From: Gephyromycinifex aptenodytis
GTDB lineage: Bacteria > Actinomycetota > Actinomycetes > Actinomycetales > Dermatophilaceae
NCBI RefSeq assembly: GCF_012277275.1
Contig: NZ_CP051155.1
Location: 1,612,001-1,676,000 of the forward strand
Direction of reading: 5' to 3'
DNA: 64,000 nucleotides
Below the pieces are notes generated by a model. It had not been told where the DNA came from. It saw nothing but the letters and a program-made list of their open reading frames with translations, and did not search any database. Shown here piece by piece: positions 1 through 8,729 of the stretch (positions within the stretch are counted from its first letter, which is position 1; the number at the start of each line of letters is the position of its first letter). Both the position numbers and the translations under genes were made by a program.

Positions 1-105
1 TTCCTTGCCTACGGCGCAGAACGCGCGCAGCGCCTGCAAGTGCCGCCGGAGCGAATCGTGACCACTTGGGGCTTGGATCGGCTTTTGGGCTGGTCACGGC
101 CTTGA
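1..105 (+). CDS. C-terminal tail of an unidentified protein (5' truncated)
   Basis: Frame 1 is open from the window edge to a TGA at 103-105 and gives about 34 residues ending LDRLLGWSRP. Codon choice is ordinary for the region and the frame stops well before the tRNA cluster, so it is probably the end of a real plus-strand gene. The visible part carries no family motif and I do not recognise it. It could also be a chance open stretch. Confidence 0.4.
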   Translation, partial: FLAYGAERAQRLQVPPERIVTTWGLDRLLGWSRP

Positions 106-258
106 CCGGGCCGAAATTCGGTTGCGTTTCAGGCCCCGCGGAACCCCGATTTGGGTGTTGGACGGATCGTCGCCTATGCTTTCTCAAGTCCTCGACGGAC
201 CAAGCTGCTCGGTCGTGAGCATGAAGACGGCGAGGCCTGGCGAGTGACAAACGCACAG

Positions 259-331
259 GTCCCCATCGTCTAGCGGCCTAGGACCCCGCCCTTTCACGGC
301 GGTAGCACGGGTTCGAATCCCGTTGGGGATA
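259..331 (+). tRNA. tRNA-Glu (TTC)
   Basis: A complete cloverleaf is visible. The 7-bp acceptor stem pairs 259-265 with 324-330. The anticodon loop CTTTCAC is held by a CCGCC/GGCGG stem, the T arm contains GGTTCGAATCC, and the discriminator is A331. CCA is not encoded. It is first of three closely spaced tRNA genes, probably one transcript. Confidence 0.97.
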
Positions 332-358
332 CGCAGTAAAGTTTGACCCTCATTACGA

Positions 359-432
359 GGCCCCGTAGCGCAGTTGGTTAGCGCGCCGCCCTGTCACGGC
401 GGAGGTCGCCGGTTCGAGCCCGGTCGGGGTCG
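359..432 (+). tRNA. tRNA-Asp (GTC)
   Basis: The acceptor stem pairs 359-365 with 425-431. The anticodon loop CTGTCAC (anticodon GTC) lies between CCGCC and GGCGG, and the T arm is GGTTCGAGCC. The discriminator is G432 and CCA is not encoded. It lies 27 nt after tRNA-Glu. Confidence 0.97.
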
Positions 433-444
433 CTCAATTTGCAG

Positions 445-521
445 GGCCAGGTAGCTCAGTTGGTACGAGCGTCCGACTGAAAATCGGAAGGTCGGCGGTT
501 CGACCCCGCCCCTGGCCACCA
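445..521 (+). tRNA. tRNA-Phe (GAA)
   Basis: The acceptor stem pairs GGCCAGG (445-451) with CCTGGCC (511-517). The anticodon loop CTGAAAA carries GAA and the T arm is GGTTCGACCCC. Discriminator A518 is followed by an encoded CCA (519-521), unlike the two neighbouring tRNA genes. Confidence 0.97.
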
Positions 522-529
522 CGACGATG

Positions 530-557
530 AAGGCGCCTGGTTCTCCAGGCGCCTTTC
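530..557 (+). terminator. Rho-independent terminator of the tRNA cluster
   Basis: An 11-bp perfect stem (530-540 with 545-555) has a TTCT loop and runs into a short T stretch just after tRNA-Phe. It most likely ends the three-tRNA transcript. Confidence 0.85.
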
Positions 558-1467
558 GTCATTCCCCGCTCCGGGCCGCCACGACCGGAGTCGCCACCGC
601 CGGTATCGGGCCGGACCGGCAACATTCAGCACGCCGGCGTCCAGCGACGGAAACGCGCCGACCCCCAGCCCTGGTCTTCGCCCTGAGCCGCCGCTGTTCT
701 TTCTCAGCGGCGATCTTCTCCCCAGCCGGAAGAGGCTCCGCCGGGGCCGATCAGGACCGCGCCGGGGTGAGATCTACGTCACAAGTCCTGCTCCAGCTCG
801 GAGCCGGGAACCGCCGGGGCCGTTCTGAGGACCTACCGAGCAGGGGGCCCGCGAGCGCGCCCTGCACGACCCGACAGGCTGAGCCGCGTTGGGTCGCAGC
901 GAGGTCGGTGCGGAACGGCTTGCGTGGTCCCACCCGCGAAGGCCCCGGCGGGTCTGCGGCAACGCGGTAGCCGCGCGGCGCCAGCGACGTTCCGCTGCCC
1001 GCTTGGGTCGCCCACCCTGCTTTACAGGCCCCTGCGGTGCCTTTTCCCGCGTAATCGGGGTTCGCAGCAGTATCCGACCTGGGGCCGGACGGCAGCCATC
1101 TGGCGCCCGCCATGTCGATGTCAAACTCCCGCCGGCTCCCCTGATGCAGACCCGCCCGGCGTCAACTGGACGCCGGTCCTGTACCGGTGGCTCGGCCGTC
1201 CCGCGCGGGCTGCAGGCCGGCTCTCAGATGGCCGACAACCCTGGACTCAAACCCCGAAAACAGCATTTTTGACGCTCGTCCACAAGGCCTGCAGTTGGAC
1301 AACCGACCGCGTTAAACCCCCTCTCACCTGCAGCGATGTAGTTGCGGAGGGGGTTTGGATGACTTACCGTCATGAGTGGAAAGCGTCAGTCTTGGGGGAC
1401 CGAAGCACCGCATGGATCGCAGGTGTCTGGCGTACACATGCGTTCGGACTGGCGGGGAGGGAATTAC
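558..1467. other. No gene recognised (about 0.9 kb)
   Basis: Several overlapping frames are open, but none has a good RBS, a conserved domain or consistent codon use, and they overlap each other on both strands. I see no rRNA, RNase P, tmRNA or SRP RNA core. The only clear structure is the hairpin at 1314-1356 near the GntR gene. Confidence 0.5.
1314..1356 (+). promoter_or_regulatory. Hairpin upstream of the GntR gene
   Basis: A 10-bp outer stem (1314-1323 with 1347-1356) encloses a 5-bp inner stem (1330-1334 with 1341-1345). The 3' arm ends in TTT. It could be a terminator of an upstream transcript or part of the leader of the regulator gene at 1468. Confidence 0.45.
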
Positions 1468-2163
1468 ATGACACGGCCTATGTCGGCGACCGAGCGCGCC
1501 TACGCGGAGACCCGCGAGAAGATTCTTGACGGGGTACATGCCGGCGGCGACGTCATCACCGAAGGTCAGGTGTCGACGTCGCTGGGTATCAGTCGCACCC
1601 CGGTGCGTGAGGCGTTCCTCCGTCTGCAGTCCGAGGGTCTGCTCGAGCTGTACCCCAAGCGGGGGGCGGTGGTGGTGCCTGTCTCTGATGAGGAGGCCGC
1701 CTCTGTCATGGAGGCGCGCGAACTCATCGAAACCTTCGCCGCGACGAAGGTACTCACCGAGAACGCTGAGCCCCCCAGGGAGCTCACCGACGCCATGTGG
1801 CGCATCCTGGCCCAGCAGCAGACGCACCTGCGGGCCCGCTCCTACCTGGATTATCTCGACGCCGACACGGCGTTCCACCTGGTGCTCGTGGAGGCCTGCG
1901 GCAACCCTTTTCTGGGTGACTACATGCGCAGCCTGCGCGACCGTCAGCGACGGCTGGCCTCGCGTAGCCCGCGCGGCTTGGCAGAGCGCCTCGAGGCCTC
2001 TTACCAGGAACACCTGGCTTTGGCTCAGACCTTCGAAGAAGGCGACCTGGACGCCTACCTGTCCCGGCTGCGCACCCACTTGCGTCTTGGCCGGACCCGC
2101 GTCCTGGGGGCCTCGAACACCGGCCCCGGCAACGGCGGCGGCAGCCTCAGCGCACGACGCTGA
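1468..2163 (+). CDS. GntR-family transcriptional regulator (FadR/FCD type)
   Basis: A 231-aa DNA-binding repressor. The N-terminal winged helix is evident from the pattern LGISRTPVREAFLRLQSEGL and the following wing with KRGAVVVPVS. The remainder is an all-helical FCD-type effector domain with ELIETFAA and DADTAFHLVL. The frame extends upstream to 1372, but ATG 1468 has a GGGGAGG ribosome site at 1454-1460 and matches the usual start of the family. Such proteins bind sugar acids or other carboxylates. It is near the glucarate operon (3367-7940), so it may control that locus together with the IclR protein. That link is inference from position only; the gene could serve an unseen target. Confidence 0.88.
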   Translation: MTRPMSATERAYAETREKILDGVHAGGDVITEGQVSTSLGISRTPVREAFLRLQSEGLLELYPKRGAVVVPVSDEEAASVMEARELIETFAATKVLTENAEPPRELTDAMWRILAQQQTHLRARSYLDYLDADTAFHLVLVEACGNPFLGDYMRSLRDRQRRLASRSPRGLAERLEASYQEHLALAQTFEEGDLDAYLSRLRTHLRLGRTRVLGASNTGPGNGGGSLSARR

Positions 2164-2240
2164 GCAGGGGTCGACGTATACGCGGACGAACTGCGCCCCC
2201 CCAGGGGCGGCGGGACCGCGTCCACGCCTTCCTGACCCGC

Positions 2241-2282
2241 GGGCAGCGGGCAGCGGGCAGCGGGCAGCGGGCAGCGGGCAGC
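2241..2282. repeat. Six tandem copies of the heptamer GGGCAGC
   Basis: Six perfect GGGCAGC units follow one another at 2241-2282, in the short gap between the convergent GntR and IclR genes. A 7-nt unit would shift frame if coding, which supports this gap being non-coding. Copy number may vary between strains. Confidence 0.9.
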
Positions 2283-2414
2283 GGATCACCGTACCGCGCG
2301 GGGATCTGTCTGGGCTGGAGCTCGCACGCGACGAGATCATGGGCAGGATGCTGGAGCGAAGACAGCTGGCGACGCACGCTGGCTACGGTCTACAGAACCG
2401 GGCTTGAGAGGCCG

Positions 2415-3188
2415 TCACCGGGTGAATAGGGGCGCCGACTGCTCTATTCGCAGGCGCGCCCCTGATAGGGCATCTAAAATCTTCGACTCGTGCTCCGGGG
2501 TGAGCCGCGTCAGAGGAACCGAGCAGCTGATGGCATCCATTGCCGGACTGCCATAGTGGAGCGCCATGCCGTAGCACTGCAACCCCAGCGTATTTTCCTC
2601 ACGATCGATTGAATAACCCCGCTGACGCGTGCGCTCTAGATCCTCGAGCAGGTCCTGACGGTCGGTGATCGTATGAGGCGTCAACGCCTGGAGCCGTCGG
2701 GGAAGCTCCAGAGCCTTGGCCGTGCGCTCCGCGAGAAGCGCCTTTCCTAGTGAGGTCGCCCAGGCCGGAAGCCTGCGCCCCACCCGATTGAACCCTCTGA
2801 TCTCCTGGTGCGACTCCTGAGTGGCGAGGTAGACAATCTGGTCCCCGTCGAGCCGGCCAAGATGGATGGTTTCGTTAAGGCGAGCCGCGAGGTCAGCGAT
2901 GATCGGCCGAACGACTCGCACGTGCGGGTCTGAATCGATGAACGACGTACCCGCGATGAGCACGCGGATCCCCAGGCTGTAGAAGTTCCCACTCTCATCG
3001 ACCTGTACCCACCCACAGCCGATCAGCGTCTTGAGCAACGCATACGTGCTCGACCTCGGCGCATCGACGCCGTCGGCGACCTCCTTGAGCCGCGCCGGGT
3101 TGGCCTGTCGACCTGCGAGGTACTCAAGCACCTCTACGGTCCGCACGGCGGACTTAACCTCGCGGACGCCAACCACGTCGTCAGCCAT
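2415..3188 (-). CDS. IclR-family transcriptional regulator
   Basis: A 257-aa regulator transcribed away from the sugar-acid operon. Residues 10-70 form an IclR-type winged helix (AVRTVEVLEYLAG, then SSTYALLKTLIGCGWV). The rest is the IclR effector domain, with LGIRVLIAGTSF, the ETIHLGRLDGDQIVYL strand region and an ATSLGKALLA segment. The chosen ATG at 3188 has an AGGAGGTG site 3-4 nt upstream; a longer frame reaches 3215 but lacks such a site. IclR proteins commonly sit divergent to the operon they control and bind small carboxylates, so control of 3367-7940 is likely. The AT-rich gap 3189-3366 should hold the operator. Confidence 0.9.
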   Translation of the reverse strand: MADDVVGVREVKSAVRTVEVLEYLAGRQANPARLKEVADGVDAPRSSTYALLKTLIGCGWVQVDESGNFYSLGIRVLIAGTSFIDSDPHVRVVRPIIADLAARLNETIHLGRLDGDQIVYLATQESHQEIRGFNRVGRRLPAWATSLGKALLAERTAKALELPRRLQALTPHTITDRQDLLEDLERTRQRGYSIDREENTLGLQCYGMALHYGSPAMDAISCSVPLTRLTPEHESKILDALSGARLRIEQSAPLFTR

Positions 3189-3273
3189 AACACCTCCTAG
3201 GGCGGGACGTCCCAACTCTAGCCGCGCACTGGCGCACTGTCTGAAAACTTAATTCACATCACTAGACATGATC

Positions 3274-3292
3274 TACATATGAAGACATATAG
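3274..3292. promoter_or_regulatory. Candidate operator between the IclR gene and the sugar-acid operon
   Basis: The intergenic DNA is unusually AT-rich here and contains ATATG-AAGA-CATAT (3277-3290), extended imperfectly by CTA and AG. It is a plausible palindromic site for the IclR protein. No binding evidence is available from sequence alone. Confidence 0.35.
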
Positions 3293-3366
3293 TCACAACA
3301 TGCCGTGGGGAGGCCTACAAGGCTGGACGACATCCCCACACCGTCACCCATGAAGGGAACTCGACG

Positions 3367-4287
3367 ATGTTCGAGCCATGTGGAGCGATCCCCGCGATGG
3401 TCACGCCGCTGACACGCGAAGGTGAGCTCATAGAGCAGGGCCTCAAAGACGCCCTGGACCACACGATCAACGGAGGCGTACACGGCGTCTTTGTCCTTGG
3501 CAGTTCCGGGGAGATCTTCGGTCTCACCGACGAGCAGAAGCGCCGGGTCATCGAGATCACCGTCGAGCATGTCGCCGGACGCGTCCCGGTGTATGCCGGC
3601 GCGTCGGAGATCACCACGCGCGACTGCATCAAGACGATGCACATGATCAACGACGTCGGCGGAGTCGACGCGGTTTCCGTGCTGACCCCCTACTTCGTCG
3701 TCCCCACACAACACGAGTTGGTCGCACACTTCCGAGCCATCGCAGGTGAGACAGACCTCCCTGTTCTGCTCTACAACAACCCCGGCAAGACCCTGGTCCC
3801 CATCAGCGTGGCCGCGGCGGTCGAGCTGGCCGACCTGCCCAACGTGGTGGGGGTCAAAGATTCCAGCGGGAATCTCGGTACCACTGCAGACTTCCTGCGG
3901 GAGTGCCCCGAGAACTTCGCCGTACTCGTGGGCAAGGACACCCTCATTTACGCTGGCTTGGCGATGGGCGCAAAGGGCGCCATAGCCTCGACAGCCAACA
4001 TCGCTCCTCGCCTGGTCGCCGAGATCTACAACGCCTGGACCTCAGGTGACCAGGAACGCGCACTCCGTCTTCAAGAACAGCTGGCGCCCGTGCGCTACCT
4101 AGTGGACCAGGCTACTTTTCCGGTCGTCCTTAAAGAGGGCCTGCGTATGTCCGGCGTCGATGCTGGCTACTGTCTCGCCCCGGCCACGGACTTCGAGGAG
4201 GCCCTCAGGGCTCCCCTACAGCGAGCCCTGGACGCTGCCGCAGCGGTAGAGACCACCAACCCCAACCCGTCTAGCCGCAAGGGCTGA
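3367..4287 (+). CDS. DapA-superfamily lyase, probable 5-dehydro-4-deoxyglucarate (KDG) aldolase or dehydratase
   Basis: A 306-aa TIM-barrel class I lyase of the dihydrodipicolinate synthase/N-acetylneuraminate lyase family. Visible signatures are GSSGE at 45-49, the catalytic-type Tyr136 in LLYNNPG, and the Schiff-base Lys164 in GVKDSSG. It lies first in an operon with a GntP permease, tartronate semialdehyde reductase and glucarate dehydratase. The substrate is therefore most likely 5-dehydro-4-deoxyglucarate. Cleavage to pyruvate plus tartronate semialdehyde fits the reductase next to it. The related KdgD dehydratase would give 2-oxoglutarate semialdehyde, but no dehydrogenase for that product is present. 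The start has a GAAGGGAA ribosome site. Confidence 0.85.
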   Translation: MFEPCGAIPAMVTPLTREGELIEQGLKDALDHTINGGVHGVFVLGSSGEIFGLTDEQKRRVIEITVEHVAGRVPVYAGASEITTRDCIKTMHMINDVGGVDAVSVLTPYFVVPTQHELVAHFRAIAGETDLPVLLYNNPGKTLVPISVAAAVELADLPNVVGVKDSSGNLGTTADFLRECPENFAVLVGKDTLIYAGLAMGAKGAIASTANIAPRLVAEIYNAWTSGDQERALRLQEQLAPVRYLVDQATFPVVLKEGLRMSGVDAGYCLAPATDFEEALRAPLQRALDAAAAVETTNPNPSSRKG

Positions 4288-4292
4288 TCCAC

Positions 4293-5624
4293 ATGCCACT
4301 TCTGGTCGTCGCCATTGCTGTCGCCGTCCTCCTGGTCTTAATGACGAGGTTCAAGTTCAACGGCTTTATCTCTCTGCTCCTCGTTGCCATCGGCGTGGCG
4401 CTCGTCATGGGCATCGCCCCCGATGAGATCTCAGACACCCTCGCCAAGGGCCTCGGCGGTCAGATCAAGGACACGATGCTCGTGGTCGGCCTGGGGGCCA
4501 TGCTCGGTCGGGTGCTGGGTGACTCTGGTGCTGCCCAGCGCATCGCCTCCAAGCTCGTCGACGTCTTCGGCGTCAAGGGGGTCCAGGCCGCGATGGTCAT
4601 CAGCGCCATGCTCCTCGGCGTCACGATGTTCTACGAGGCAGCCTTCGTCATCATTGTCCCGGTGGCGTTCACGCTGGTCCGCGCCACCAAGACCAACCTC
4701 CTGTGGGTCGGTCTGCCCATGTCGATCGCGTTGTCGACGATGCACTCCTTCCTCCCGCCCCACCCCGGTCCGACGGCAGTCGCCGGAACTTTTAACGCCT
4801 CCGTCGGCCTGACGCTGGCCTACGGTCTTCTCTTCGCTGTGCCGATCGCGGCCTTCATCGCTATGTTGTGGCCGCGCCTGCCGTTCATCAAAAAGATGAA
4901 CCCTTCGATTCCGACCGGCCTGGTCTCCGAGAAGCTTTTCACCGACGAAGAGATGCCGAGCATGCGCTCGTCTCTTGTCATCACCTTGCTCCCGGTCGTT
5001 CTCATCGCCGGTGCCGCCGTCGCGGACATGACCATGGACAAGAACAGCACCGCCTTATCCTGGATCAACTTTTTCGGCGCGGCCCCCATCTCCCTAATGA
5101 TCGCGCTCATGGTGGCTACATACGTCCTCGGCCCCCGCATCGGTCGCAGCCTGGAGCAGGTCGCAGCCTCTTGCACTGGTTCCGCTAAGGCTATGGCCAT
5201 GATCCTGATGACCATCGGTGCTGGCGGTGCCTTCAAGCAGGTTCTTGTTGAGGCGGGCATCGCCGACTACATCAAGGACATCACCGGAGGCCTCGATGTG
5301 TCCCCCATCATCCTCGCCTGGGTGATCGCAGCTGTGCTGCGCATCGCTCTCGGATCGGCCACCGTGGCAGTTGTCACCGCTGCGGGCGTGGCGGCCCCGA
5401 TCGCCGCAGTCAGCGGCGTGCAACCCGAGCTCATGGTCCTCGCAGTGTCCTGCGGCTCGATCGCCTTCTCCCACGTCAACGACCCCGGTTTCTGGATGTT
5501 CAAGGAGTACTTCAACTTGTCCGTCATGGACGCCATCAAGGCGCGCACGACATACACCACCTGCCTGGCCGTCCTCGGCCTCCTTGGTGTGCTGAGCCTC
5601 AACGCGATCCTCGGCCCTGTCTGA
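4293..5624 (+). CDS. GntP-family gluconate/sugar-acid:H+ symporter
   Basis: A 443-aa integral membrane permease with about a dozen hydrophobic segments. The family-typical HSFLPPHPGPTAVA stretch follows the fourth or fifth segment, and SVMDAIKARTTY is near the C terminus. GntP relatives import gluconate, idonate, glycerate or similar acids with protons. The gene starts 5 nt after the upstream lyase and is followed by the reductase and glucarate dehydratase, so glucarate or a close aldarate is the likely cargo. Glucarate in enterobacteria is usually carried by an MFS protein, so assigning it to a GntP protein is inference. Confidence 0.88.
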   Translation: MPLLVVAIAVAVLLVLMTRFKFNGFISLLLVAIGVALVMGIAPDEISDTLAKGLGGQIKDTMLVVGLGAMLGRVLGDSGAAQRIASKLVDVFGVKGVQAAMVISAMLLGVTMFYEAAFVIIVPVAFTLVRATKTNLLWVGLPMSIALSTMHSFLPPHPGPTAVAGTFNASVGLTLAYGLLFAVPIAAFIAMLWPRLPFIKKMNPSIPTGLVSEKLFTDEEMPSMRSSLVITLLPVVLIAGAAVADMTMDKNSTALSWINFFGAAPISLMIALMVATYVLGPRIGRSLEQVAASCTGSAKAMAMILMTIGAGGAFKQVLVEAGIADYIKDITGGLDVSPIILAWVIAAVLRIALGSATVAVVTAAGVAAPIAAVSGVQPELMVLAVSCGSIAFSHVNDPGFWMFKEYFNLSVMDAIKARTTYTTCLAVLGLLGVLSLNAILGPV

Positions 5625-5676
5625 CTCGGGCTCCCCCTTCGCTCACACCATTCCCCCGACATCAGGAGATAGTCAC

Positions 5677-6573
5677 ATGAAGGTTGGATTTATCGGTCTC
5701 GGCATCATGGGCAAGCCCATGGCCAAGAACCTCCTCAATGCGGGCCACGAGCTCGTCGTGCTTGATCGCAGCGACGCCTCTGCGGAGCTGACGGAACTCG
5801 GAGCCAGCTCCGCTAGCTCTGCTGCGGAGATGGCCGCCCAAGTCGAGCTCGTTATCACGATGGTCCCCGACTCACCGCAGGTCCGAGAGGTCGCACTGGG
5901 AGCGGATGGGCTGATCGAGGGCGCGCGCGAAGGGCTCGTGTACGTCGACATGTCTTCGATCTCGCCCATAACCTCCAGGGAGGTTGCCGCAGCCCTAGCA
6001 GCCAAGGGCGTCAAGATGCTTGACGCGCCGGTGTCCGGCGGCGAGCCGAAGGCCATCGACGGGACCCTAGCGGTAATGGTCGGTGGCGACGAGCAGACTC
6101 TTGCCAAGGTAGAAGGCGTCCTGGACGTCATGGCCGGCTCGGTCACCTACGTCGGCCCGATCGGTGCCGGCAATATCGCCAAACTGGCCAATCAGGTTGT
6201 GGTCGCGCTGAACATCGCGGCGGTCGCCGAGGCCTTCACGCTCGCCCAAAAAGCTGGTGTCGACCCCGCGATGGTCCTCGCGGCCATTCGCGGTGGTCTG
6301 GCCGGCAGCGCCGTGCTCGATGCCAAGGGCCCCATGATGCTGGATGGCAACATTACGCCGGGGTTCCGGATCAACCTACACATCAAGGACCTGAACAACG
6401 CGCTGGCAACATCTCACGAGGTCGGCGTCCCGCTGCCACTTACCGCTGCCGTCCGCGAGATGATGACTGCTCTGGCGGTCGACGGTTACGACACCAGCGA
6501 CCACTCGGCCCTGGTCCGCCACTACGAGAAGCTCGCTAACACTCAGGTGCGCAGGGACGAGACGATCTCATGA
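5677..6573 (+). CDS. garR: 2-hydroxy-3-oxopropionate (tartronate semialdehyde) reductase
   Basis: A 298-aa beta-hydroxyacid dehydrogenase. The N-terminal NAD(P)-binding motif is [13 protein letters not shown] (7-19), followed by the substrate-loop signature [21 protein letters not shown]. The catalytic-type Lys169 lies in [11 protein letters not shown], and HIKDLNNAL lies in the C-terminal helical domain. It should reduce tartronate semialdehyde to D-glycerate. AGGAGA precedes the ATG. The last codons overlap the next gene by 4 nt (ATGA), so the two are translationally coupled. 3-hydroxyisobutyrate dehydrogenase is the main alternative, but the operon argues for the GarR role. Confidence 0.87.
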   Translation: MKVGFIGLGIMGKPMAKNLLNAGHELVVLDRSDASAELTELGASSASSAAEMAAQVELVITMVPDSPQVREVALGADGLIEGAREGLVYVDMSSISPITSREVAAALAAKGVKMLDAPVSGGEPKAIDGTLAVMVGGDEQTLAKVEGVLDVMAGSVTYVGPIGAGNIAKLANQVVVALNIAAVAEAFTLAQKAGVDPAMVLAAIRGGLAGSAVLDAKGPMMLDGNITPGFRINLHIKDLNNALATSHEVGVPLPLTAAVREMMTALAVDGYDTSDHSALVRHYEKLANTQVRRDETIS

Positions 6574-7940
6574 GCGTCCCCACGGTTGCGAGCCTCGAGG
6601 TCTACCCCGTCGCGGGCAGGGACTGCATGGAGCTCAACCTCTCCGGCGCCCACGGCCCCTACTTCACGCGCAACATCGTGGTGCTCACCGACTCGACCGG
6701 TACCGTCGGCGTCGGCGAGGTTCCAGGCGGAGAGAGGATCACCGAGACCATTCAGGAGGCAGCCAAGCTGGTAGTCGGCACGTCCATCGCGGACTACCGC
6801 AACACCCTTCGCCGGGTTGGCGAGACCTTCTCCGACCGCGACTCGGGCGGCCGAGGTCTCCAGACCTACGACCTCCGCACCACAGTTCACGCCGTGACTG
6901 CGATCGAGTCGGCTCTCCTAGACGTCTACGGCAAGTTCGTCGACCTCCCGGTCGCTGCTCTGCTGGGTGACGGCCAGGTTCGCGACAGCGTTAAGGCGCT
7001 GGGCTATCTGTTCTACGTGGGTGACCCCGACAAGACCGATCTGGACTACGTGCGGGAGAAGGACTCAAACGTCCCGTGGTATCGCCTTCGCCACGAGGAG
7101 GCCCTCACCCCCGAAGCAATCGTCGCAATGGCCGAGGCAACCTACGATCTCTACGGCTTCGAAGACTTTAAGCTGAAGGGCGGTGTGCTCTCCGGCGCCG
7201 AGGAGATGAGGGCCGTAGTAGCACTCAAGGAACGCTTCCCGGATGCCCGCATCACTCTGGACCCCAACGGAGCGTGGTCCCTGGAAGAGGCGGTCGACCT
7301 CTGCAAGGACAAAGTCGGCATCCTGGCCTATGCCGAGGACCCTTGCGGCGCCGAGAACGGTTTCTCCGGACGTGAGGTGCTCGCAGAGTTCCGTCGCGCG
7401 ACCGGCCTACCCACAGCCACCAACATGGTCGCGACCGACTGGCGCCAGATGATGCACTCAATTGCCCTGCAATCGGTTTCCATCCCGCTGGCCGACCCAC
7501 ACTTCTGGACGATGCAGGGGTCGGTCCGGGTTGCACAGCTCTGCCATGACATGGGGCTGACATGGGGCTGTCACTCCAACAACCACTTCGACATATCGTT
7601 GGCAATGATCGCGCACTGCGGGGCAGCTGCTCCCGGGGCCTACAACGCCTTGGACACGCATTGGATCTGGCAGGAGGGCCTCGAGCGCTTGACACTGGAT
7701 CCTCCAAGAATCACGGGTGGGGAGATCGCCGTCCAGGGCCCGGGTCTCGGTATCGAGATTGACATGGAGCAGGTACGTGCCGCACACCTGCTCTACAAGA
7801 ACAAGGTCGAAGGTAACGGCGCTCGTGACGATTCGATCGGTATGCAGTTCCTGTCACCGGGTTGGATCTTTGACCACAAGCGGCCCTGCCTGGTTCGCGA
7901 CTCGGTGCCGGTCGGGGCCGAGCAGCCAACTGACGGCTGA
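6570..7940 (+). CDS. gudD: Glucarate dehydratase (enolase superfamily)
   Basis: A 456-aa enzyme that dehydrates D-glucarate (and usually L-idarate) to 5-dehydro-4-deoxyglucarate in the cytosol. It keeps the superfamily base Lys pair (K201 and K203 in FKLKGG), the Mg ligands D231/N233 in LDPNG and E256 in YAEDP, and the opposite base His339 in SNNHFD. Length and N-terminal capping region match known glucarate dehydratases of about 450 aa. It is last in the operon and overlaps garR by 4 nt. Together with the DapA-type lyase and GarR it gives a complete glucarate-to-pyruvate-plus-glycerate route. Confidence 0.93.
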   Translation: MSVPTVASLEVYPVAGRDCMELNLSGAHGPYFTRNIVVLTDSTGTVGVGEVPGGERITETIQEAAKLVVGTSIADYRNTLRRVGETFSDRDSGGRGLQTYDLRTTVHAVTAIESALLDVYGKFVDLPVAALLGDGQVRDSVKALGYLFYVGDPDKTDLDYVREKDSNVPWYRLRHEEALTPEAIVAMAEATYDLYGFEDFKLKGGVLSGAEEMRAVVALKERFPDARITLDPNGAWSLEEAVDLCKDKVGILAYAEDPCGAENGFSGREVLAEFRRATGLPTATNMVATDWRQMMHSIALQSVSIPLADPHFWTMQGSVRVAQLCHDMGLTWGCHSNNHFDISLAMIAHCGAAAPGAYNALDTHWIWQEGLERLTLDPPRITGGEIAVQGPGLGIEIDMEQVRAAHLLYKNKVEGNGARDDSIGMQFLSPGWIFDHKRPCLVRDSVPVGAEQPTDG

Positions 7941-7963
7941 GGCCCGCGCGCGACCCCGGAGGA

Positions 7964-7996
7964 TGCGGGAAGAGAGCAATGCGCCCTCTTCCCGCA
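7964..7996 (+). terminator. Terminator hairpin after the glucarate operon
   Basis: An 11-bp perfect stem (7964-7974 with 7986-7996) with an 11-nt loop starts 24 nt after the gudD stop. It lacks a U-run but is correctly placed between convergent genes. The remaining stretch 7997-8345 contains no gene I can support. Confidence 0.6.
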
Positions 7997-8345
7997 CCTC
8001 AGGCGACAGCTAGCGGTAGCTAGACGTGGGAGATGGGGCGTGTCAGCGACTAGGTCCGGGCCTATAACCCCGTAGCGACCGCCTCCCGGTTGGCTGCGTA
8101 CTGGTAAAGGACGCGCTCGAAGTGCGGGCGCTCTGTGAAGTCAGTGCTACTACCGACTCGAGAGCATCGAACCAGGAACCAGGAAGGCCCGTCTTAGCCC
8201 AAAGGGGGACGTTCACGCAGCGACTGTCTCGGTGGCGACGCTTGAACACCCGAGCGATGACGCTCGAGGCGCCCACCCCAGCACCGGACGCTGCAGGGGC
8301 TCACCGAGCGGGCAGCAGCGCACCGACGCGATATCCGGCGGGTTC

Positions 8346-8729
8346 TCAGGGACGCGGTTCCTCACGTCGGGTCGGGTCGGGCGCGGGGCGGTACTGATCG
8401 CTCGGATAGCCCGGGGGCGGCCCCTCGGTGATGACCGTGGTCCGCTCCTGCGCTGCGAAGGAGGCGATGACCGAGTACACCAACTGCACCAACAGCCAGG
8501 CGACGGCGAGCGCGCCGAGGAAGCGGATGACGGTGTTCTGGAAGCTCATGTCGCCGTCCATGAACGACATCAGGGACGGGATCGAGAGCACTAGGGCGAT
8601 GAGGACGACGAGCCCGAAGGGGGGCCCGGACTCCTCGATGACGATCTCGAGATGCTCGTCCTGGGCGGCGCCCTTCTTGCCCTTCTTCCCCTTCTTGGGG
8701 GCCTTAGGCGGCCGTGACTTCCGCGACAT
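8346..8729 (-). CDS. Small membrane protein of unknown function at the end of the flagellar operon
   Basis: A 127-aa protein whose start lies inside the last codons of flhA (26-nt overlap), so it is probably translated with it. The N terminus is very Lys-rich (PKKGKKGKKG, 11-20). It is followed by two hydrophobic segments at about 38-54 and 66-92 and a Pro-rich tail with PPPGYPSDQY. I do not recognise a family. Position suggests an accessory of the export gate or basal body, but that is inference. The overlap and coherent codon use argue that it is a real gene. Confidence 0.7.
   Translation of the reverse strand: MSRKSRPPKAPKKGKKGKKGAAQDEHLEIVIEESGPPFGLVVLIALVLSIPSLMSFMDGDMSFQNTVIRFLGALAVAWLLVQLVYSVIASFAAQERTTVITEGPPPGYPSDQYRPAPDPTRREEPRP

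Noticed and set aside
527-1529. Overlapping frames on both strands between tRNA-Phe and the GntR gene
   Set aside because: No RBS, no domain, Arg/Pro/Gly-rich composition typical of non-coding high-GC DNA; one frame runs into the GntR gene out of phase.
1324-2340. Minus-strand frame of 338 codons over the GntR gene
   Set aside because: Antisense shadow; the plus-strand GntR protein has a clear winged helix, FCD domain and RBS.
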